From positions 1 through 35,436 of the forward strand of contig RQCP01000026.1 in NCBI GenBank assembly GCA_008668235.1: a DNA stretch of 35,436 nt, written 5' to 3'. A program made the position numbers and the translations under genes. The notes beneath the pieces were generated by a model. That model saw nothing but the letters and a program-made list of their open reading frames with translations. It had not been told where the DNA came from and did not search any database. Shown piece after piece: positions 31,571 to 35,436 of the stretch (its first letter is position 1; every line of letters begins with the position of its first letter). This DNA is from Collinsella aerofaciens (GTDB lineage Bacteria > Actinomycetota > Coriobacteriia > Coriobacteriales > Coriobacteriaceae).

Positions 31571-32434
31571 TTATTCGATGATGGTGCGGGAGTTCTGCTT
31601 ATGCATAGTGGCGAGCATGTGTTTGGGAACGGCGTGGACCATGCAGCTGCCGATGGTCGCGCTCGCGGCGGCCTTGGCTGCATCGCTAGCGTTTTTGGTC
31701 GCGTAGCTGTGGCGGAAACGCTTGAGCATGGCAATGTCGTTGCCGCCGTCGCCGTAAACCGCGACCTCGTCCTCGGCAATACCGTAGTAACCCGCCAGCC
31801 AGGCCACACTCTCGCCCTTGTTGCACGCCACGTCCGTGATCTCGAACATCACCGGATCGAACGGCGCGTTGACCACGCGGTCCGATCGCTCGGCCAAATA
31901 CGCCTTAAGGTCGCGCTCCAGCTCGGGTGAGGTCACGCGACAATTGATCTTGCATACATCGTGACGCAAGATATCGCCGATCGACTGATCGAAATACTGC
32001 TCCTCGTGATACCCGCCACGTGCACGCATGCCGCGCATCACAATACGCTTGATGGGGCTGTCCTTTTTAAAGCCCGCCTGATGCATCTCGAACGAACCGC
32101 TCGAGAACATGCCATCGGGTGTGGAGCAATCAAAGCAAATATCCGGGAATGCCTTGAGCAGCTCCTCGGTAACCTGCGGATCGATGGTCCAGGTTTTGAG
32201 CACCTCGCCATGACTGTCGCGCACGATGGAGCCGTTAGAGCAGCAGGCATCGAGCGCCAGCCCCGTAAAGCCATGCTCGCCGATTGGCAACGTCGAGCGC
32301 CCGGTCGCGGGAACCACATGCAGGCCAGCCTCGGTCAGCTCGCGAATGGCACGGCGGATGGTCCCATCCGCCTCGTGCAGGGCGTTCAGCAGCGTTCCGT
32401 CTAAGTCACTCGCAAACATCTTGATCATGGGCAT
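31571..32434 (-). CDS. Cof-type HAD-IIB phosphatase
   Basis: 287 residues, cytosolic phosphatase of small phosphorylated metabolites such as sugar phosphates or flavin nucleotides. Motif I is SDLDGTLLN with the nucleophilic aspartate, motif II the VPATGRS threonine, motif III a lysine near the cap end, and motif IV VAVYGDGGNDIAML; the cap is of the IIB type. AAGGAG lies just before the ATG at 32434; an ATG two codons later is also possible. It lies downstream of glnB, with a hairpin between (32470-32499), so co-transcription is uncertain. Substrate cannot be predicted. Confidence 0.93.
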   Translation of the reverse strand: MPMIKMFASDLDGTLLNALHEADGTIRRAIRELTEAGLHVVPATGRSTLPIGEHGFTGLALDACCSNGSIVRDSHGEVLKTWTIDPQVTEELLKAFPDICFDCSTPDGMFSSGSFEMHQAGFKKDSPIKRIVMRGMRARGGYHEEQYFDQSIGDILRHDVCKINCRVTSPELERDLKAYLAERSDRVVNAPFDPVMFEITDVACNKGESVAWLAGYYGIAEDEVAVYGDGGNDIAMLKRFRHSYATKNASDAAKAAASATIGSCMVHAVPKHMLATMHKQNSRTIIE

Positions 32435-32469
32435 GCCTCTCCTTCGTCTGCACGATATTGTAGACGAGA

Positions 32470-32499
32470 ACGGGCGCGCCCCAAGAGAGGCGCGCCCGT
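32470..32499 (-). terminator. Terminator after glnB
   Basis: A perfect 11-bp stem (32470-32480 with 32489-32499) and an 8-nt loop, followed on the minus strand by TCTCGTC. It lies 16 bp beyond the glnB stop. The T-run is poor, so termination may be partial. Confidence 0.65.
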
Positions 32500-32515
32500 C
32501 AGGCGAAAGATTGTC

Positions 32516-32854
32516 CTACACCGCAGCGGGGCCGTGTTCGCCGGTACGGATGCGGATGACTTCCTCGACCGGCTCGACCCAGATCTTGCCATCGCCGACG
32601 GCTCCGGTGCGAGCGGCGTTGCAGATGATGTCGACAATGCCGTCGACATGCTCGTCGGCGCAAATAAGGGTGAACTGCACCTTAGGGATCGTGTTGACAA
32701 GCAACTCGTTGCCGCGCACGTATTCCTTCCAGCCATGCTGCGCGCCGCAGCCCTGCACCTGGTTGATAGTCATGCCGCGAACATTGGCAGCAAACAACGC
32801 GTTTTTAAGAACCTCAAGTTTCTCAGCACGAACGATCGCCGTAATCTTCTTCAT
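32516..32854 (-). CDS. glnB: PII nitrogen regulatory protein lacking the T-loop tyrosines
   Basis: 112 residues, the usual PII length. It begins MKKITAIVRAEKLEVLKNAL and keeps the core (GMTINQVQGCGAQHG, IPKVQFTLICADEHVDGIVD, TGAVGDGKIWVEPVEEVIRIRTGE). PII senses ATP/ADP and 2-oxoglutarate and blocks AmtB. In the T-loop, E. coli Tyr46 and Tyr51 align with Val46 and Leu51 here (YVRGNELLVN), so the sites for uridylylation or adenylylation are gone. AGAGGA lies seven bases before the ATG. It follows amtB in the same direction, the classical pair, across a 156-bp spacer that could form a long RNA fold. Confidence 0.95.
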   Translation of the reverse strand: MKKITAIVRAEKLEVLKNALFAANVRGMTINQVQGCGAQHGWKEYVRGNELLVNTIPKVQFTLICADEHVDGIVDIICNAARTGAVGDGKIWVEPVEEVIRIRTGEHGPAAV

Positions 32855-32900
32855 AGTGAATTCCTCTCTTTAATAAAAGAAATTGATTGTCCTTCACATG

Positions 32901-33008
32901 GCACGGGTTTTCCAGGTGCCCGAGATTGCTCCGAAAGAGGAGCGCCGCGTACTTCGGTACGCAAGCGACGGTTTGAGGGGCAAGGTCGGGTGCCTGGGAA
33001 AGCCGTGC
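32901..33008 (-). ncRNA. Structured RNA candidate between amtB and glnB
   Basis: A 23-bp helix with one mismatch and three G-U pairs joins 32901-32923 to 32986-33008, starting 2 nt beyond the amtB stop. Inside are the hairpins GCTCC/GGAGC (32928-32932 with 32939-32943) and GCGTAC-TTCG-GTACGC (32947-32962), the latter with a UUCG tetraloop on the plus strand and CGAA on the minus strand. It resembles no riboswitch I know; glutamine-riboswitch conserved bases were not seen. It may be an RNA processing or attenuation site. Confidence 0.45.
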
Positions 33009-33010
33009 TG

Positions 33011-34288
33011 CTAATCGAGTCCGGAGAAAGAAGGATAGGCGCTCTCGCCGTGTTGACTCGCATCCAGGCCCAGCGCCTCGTCGGCCTCGTCCACACGCAG
33101 GCTGCCGTGGAACAGTGCCTTGACCACCGTGGCGATCACCAAGTCGAGCACCAGCACAATAGCGGCCGTCACCACAATGCCCAAGATCTGCGAGATGAGC
33201 AGCGACACGTCGCCCGTGCAGAACAGGCCACCCTTACCGGTCCACGAAAGCTCCGGCACGCAGAACAGGCCCGTGAGCACGCCACCCAAGATGCCGCCGA
33301 TACCGTGGCAACCGAACGCGTCGAGCGCATCGTCGTAGCCGAACTTGGTCTTGAGATGGCTGATGGCCAGGTAGCAGACAGGCGATACGATTAGGCCCAT
33401 GACCAGCGCCGCCCACGGCTCGACAAAGCCCGCGCCGGGCGTGACCACCACAAGGCCCGCTACCAAACCGGTGCTGGCACCCACCAGCGTGGGGCGGCCG
33501 GTATGCACGCGCTCGACGGCAAGCCACGAGACCATACCCGCCGCGCTGGCCGTCACGGTGTTGAGGATGGCGAGTGCCGCCACGGCGTCGGCCTTGAACT
33601 CGCTGCCGCCGTTAAAGCCAAACCAGCCAAACCAAAGCAGACCGGCGCCGAGCGCCACAAACGGCACGTTATGCGGACGGTAGCTCACCATGCCAAAGCC
33701 ACGACGACGGCCGAGCATTAAGCAGAGAATCAGGCCCGTCAGACCGGACGAAATGTGCACCACGTCGCCGCCGGCAAAGTCGAGTGCGCCGATGATGTCG
33801 CCGATAAAGGAGCCATCGCCGCCCCAGACCATGTGGGCGAGCGGCGCATAGACCACGAGCAGCCAAATGCCCAGGAAGGCCGCCATGGCACCAAACTTAA
33901 CGCGGCCGGCCAGGCTGCCCGTGACGATAGCGGCCGTGATCATGGCAAATGCCATCTGGAAGGCGATGTTGATGATCTGAGGGTAGACGGCACCGTCCGA
34001 CGCGGTGCCCTCAGCCGCCTGCAACACCTGGTTGAGCACCGGCAAGCACAGCAGCTGGTCAAGGCCTCCAATAAACGGGCTGAAACCGTCGCCGCCGTAG
34101 GCCAGCGACCAGCCGGCAACAATCCACAGCACGCCGACCAGGCCAATGGCGCCAAAGCACATGAGCATGGTGTTGATGACATTTTTGCGCCTGGACAGGC
34201 CGCCATAGAAAAACGCCAGACCCGGTGTCATTAAAAACACGAGCATGGTGCAGATGAGCATAAACGTTGTCGATCCCGTATCGTACAT
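33011..34288 (-). CDS. amtB: Ammonium transporter AmtB
   Basis: 425 residues, eleven likely helices, trimeric ammonium channel of the inner membrane. Family blocks: TTFMLICTMLVFLMTPGLAF, FYGGLSRRKNVINTMLMCFG, GSLAGRVKFGAMAAFLGIW, LDFAGGDVVHISSGLTGLI with the pore histidine, VPFVALGAGLLWFGWFGFN, and DALDAFGCHGIGGILGGVLTGLF with the second histidine. The start at 34288 has AAGGGGGAG just upstream; the frame reaches 34345 without a site. It precedes glnB, whose product plugs AmtB when ammonium is plentiful. The C-terminal cytoplasmic tail, the PII docking part, is present. Confidence 0.96.
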   Translation of the reverse strand: MYDTGSTTFMLICTMLVFLMTPGLAFFYGGLSRRKNVINTMLMCFGAIGLVGVLWIVAGWSLAYGGDGFSPFIGGLDQLLCLPVLNQVLQAAEGTASDGAVYPQIINIAFQMAFAMITAAIVTGSLAGRVKFGAMAAFLGIWLLVVYAPLAHMVWGGDGSFIGDIIGALDFAGGDVVHISSGLTGLILCLMLGRRRGFGMVSYRPHNVPFVALGAGLLWFGWFGFNGGSEFKADAVAALAILNTVTASAAGMVSWLAVERVHTGRPTLVGASTGLVAGLVVVTPGAGFVEPWAALVMGLIVSPVCYLAISHLKTKFGYDDALDAFGCHGIGGILGGVLTGLFCVPELSWTGKGGLFCTGDVSLLISQILGIVVTAAIVLVLDLVIATVVKALFHGSLRVDEADEALGLDASQHGESAYPSFSGLD

Positions 34289-34390
34289 TCGCTCCCCCTT
34301 GGTCGCATGAACCTTGTCGGCGCCCATAATGCGGCCGAGGGGCAACTGGTGTAGACCAGATGCGGCGTTGTTAAACGCTGCGTTGTCGAA

Positions 34391-34430
34391 TGGAAACGGT
34401 GCCGCAATCTTGGAAACGGCGCGGCAACGG
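34391..34430. repeat. 20-bp imperfect direct repeat upstream of amtB
   Basis: TGGAAACGG begins two adjacent 20-bp units (34391 and 34411) with about 14 of 20 matching bases. It lies in the 198-bp spacer between amtB and the next gene, 103 bp upstream of the amtB start. A regulator site is possible; no GlnR or AmtR consensus fits. Confidence 0.4.
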
Positions 34431-34486
34431 ACGCGAAACGAACGGGAAATACGCGAGCAAGGGAGCCGTGAGCGTACCCATCCCGG

Positions 34487-35436
34487 CTAGCGCCGAAACA
34501 GCTCGTGGGCGCGGTCGCGGAGGTCGGTAGCTCTGATGACGCCCTCGTAGCGGTTGATGCGCAAGCGCGGGAAGGCATTGAAGAAGCGCAGGTCGCGTCG
34601 GCTGAGCGACACGCTTGGCACCGGACGGCTCATGCGCTTGCCGGCAAGGCGACGACTGAGCGACGGACGCGGCATGCTCGGCGCGGCATCGGCCACGCGG
34701 CGGGCAGCGAGCGCCAGGCCGCGAGCACCATCCGAAATAAACGTCGGCATCGAAGCCTTCTCGCGCAGGGCATCGAGCGTCGCGTCGCCCAGCTCCGCCA
34801 GCCACGCGTTAACGGCACGGCTACGGATATGCGTCTGGGCCACCGAGTCAATCGTCAATTCGGGAATGCGCTCGAGCATTGAGTCCGAGGCATCGGCAAG
34901 CGACTCGTTGATGCGGTCGGCAAGGTCGGCGCGCACGCGCTCCAGCTGATCGGACAGACGCCGCCAGCTGGCCAACGAGCACACTGCGTCGACCATCATC
35001 GCGACCGCGACGATAAAGGCGGACAGCCGCACAATCAGCACCGGCAGATGGCCAAGCAGCCCCAACAATGCCGGCTCCACTAAACGGCAAATGCACAACG
35101 CACCCAAGCCAAACGCGCATGCCCAGTACAGACAGATGCGTCCGTGCAGGTTAAACGGCAGGTGCGAATAGTCCCAAAAGCGAGCGCCCGTTGTTTTTTC
35201 CAGCAGCACGCCCACGCTGTACTCAATCACGCTGCATACGAGCGCTGCCGCGACAAACTGGCTCGACGCGTCAGGAATTCCGCGCAACAGCAGCCAGCAG
35301 GCAATGCCGCCCGCGCCATAGATGGGGCAGCACGGTCCCAGCAAAAAGCCGCTGTTGGCAAAGCGCCCGTGGTTGAGCATGGCGCAGACTGTCGATTCCC
35401 ATGCCCAGCCGCAGAAACCGTAGAAGGCGAACGAGA
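34487..35436 (-). CDS. COG4905-type membrane protein (putative ABC transporter permease family), 5' end outside window
   Basis: The open frame runs off the right edge, so at least 316 residues are visible but the N terminus is missing. The visible start, FAFYGFCGWAWESTVCAM, and the following NHGRFANSGFLLGPCCPIYG match the COG4905 family, annotated as putative ABC-transporter permease despite no ATPase partner. Membrane segments follow to about residue 150. The last 150 residues are soluble, rich in Arg and Asp, and probably cytoplasmic. An ATG at 35380 exists but lies inside the conserved region and is unlikely to be the start. No terminator was found before amtB. Confidence 0.85.
   Translation of the reverse strand, partial: SFAFYGFCGWAWESTVCAMLNHGRFANSGFLLGPCCPIYGAGGIACWLLLRGIPDASSQFVAAALVCSVIEYSVGVLLEKTTGARFWDYSHLPFNLHGRICLYWACAFGLGALCICRLVEPALLGLLGHLPVLIVRLSAFIVAVAMMVDAVCSLASWRRLSDQLERVRADLADRINESLADASDSMLERIPELTIDSVAQTHIRSRAVNAWLAELGDATLDALREKASMPTFISDGARGLALAARRVADAAPSMPRPSLSRRLAGKRMSRPVPSVSLSRRDLRFFNAFPRLRINRYEGVIRATDLRDRAHELFRR

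Noticed and set aside
34380..34430. A GlnR-like site (GAAAC repeats) upstream of amtB
   Set aside because: The spacing is 20 rather than 22 bp and the GTNAC half-sites are missing.

Overview
The window looks like chromosomal DNA of a Coriobacteriia actinobacterium, most likely Collinsella or a close relative. This rests on high-GC coding sequence with actinobacterial start usage (several GTG starts and one TTG start behind good Shine-Dalgarno sites), and on the gene mix: a DUF6020 membrane protein, an alkaline-shock locus, a very large 2-hydroxyacyl-CoA dehydratase/activase fusion and a Tat-type aryl-sulfate sulfotransferase lipoprotein. The genus is inference. No tRNA, rRNA or CRISPR array was seen.

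Layout. 1-1550 holds an IS110-family element whose DEDD transposase carries an extra XRE-type helix-turn-helix at its C terminus; it ends against a strong terminator hairpin. 1671-3698 is groES-groEL (minus). 4046-7315 holds two divergent amidohydrolases, an Amidohydro_3 enzyme and an M20 peptidase, with back-to-back promoters. 7422-11337 is a run of small membrane-protein genes on the minus strand: DUF2752, two zinc-ribbon membrane proteins and a YitT-like protein. 11543-13027 is an alkaline-shock operon (AmaP-like, DUF2273, Asp23), preceded by a YebC regulator. 14165-19269 carries housekeeping genes: DUF6020, lgt, a NifU-like scaffold, dCMP deaminase and coaX. 19576-22633 (plus strand) has an OPT transporter and a DUF389 protein with an EF-hand loop. 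22648-30727 has an aryl-sulfate sulfotransferase, a 3-hydroxyacyl-CoA dehydrogenase and the 1593-residue dehydratase/activase, which follows a TetR regulator directly. 31571-34288 has a HAD phosphatase and the amtB-glnB nitrogen pair. A COG4905 membrane protein runs off the right edge.

How the genes work together. The TetR gene (30739-31449) lies 11 bp ahead of the dehydratase fusion, and dyads upstream of it could be its operator, so this looks like a regulated anaerobic 2-hydroxyacyl-CoA dehydration unit with a 3-hydroxyacyl-CoA dehydrogenase downstream. AmtB and a PII protein form the usual ammonium-sensing pair, but this PII lacks both T-loop tyrosines, so control must come from ligand binding rather than covalent modification. 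The AmaP/DUF2273/Asp23 genes overlap or abut and are probably co-translated.

The least explained part is the intergenic DNA. Several spacers carry palindromes related by a GGGAC-type core: 3961-4027, 14134-14160, 16389-16423, 19327-19453, a decayed copy at 17750-17779, and possibly 24517-24556. They resemble REP-type dispersed repeats. Two further spacers, 25701-25878 and 32901-33008, could fold into elaborate RNA structures.
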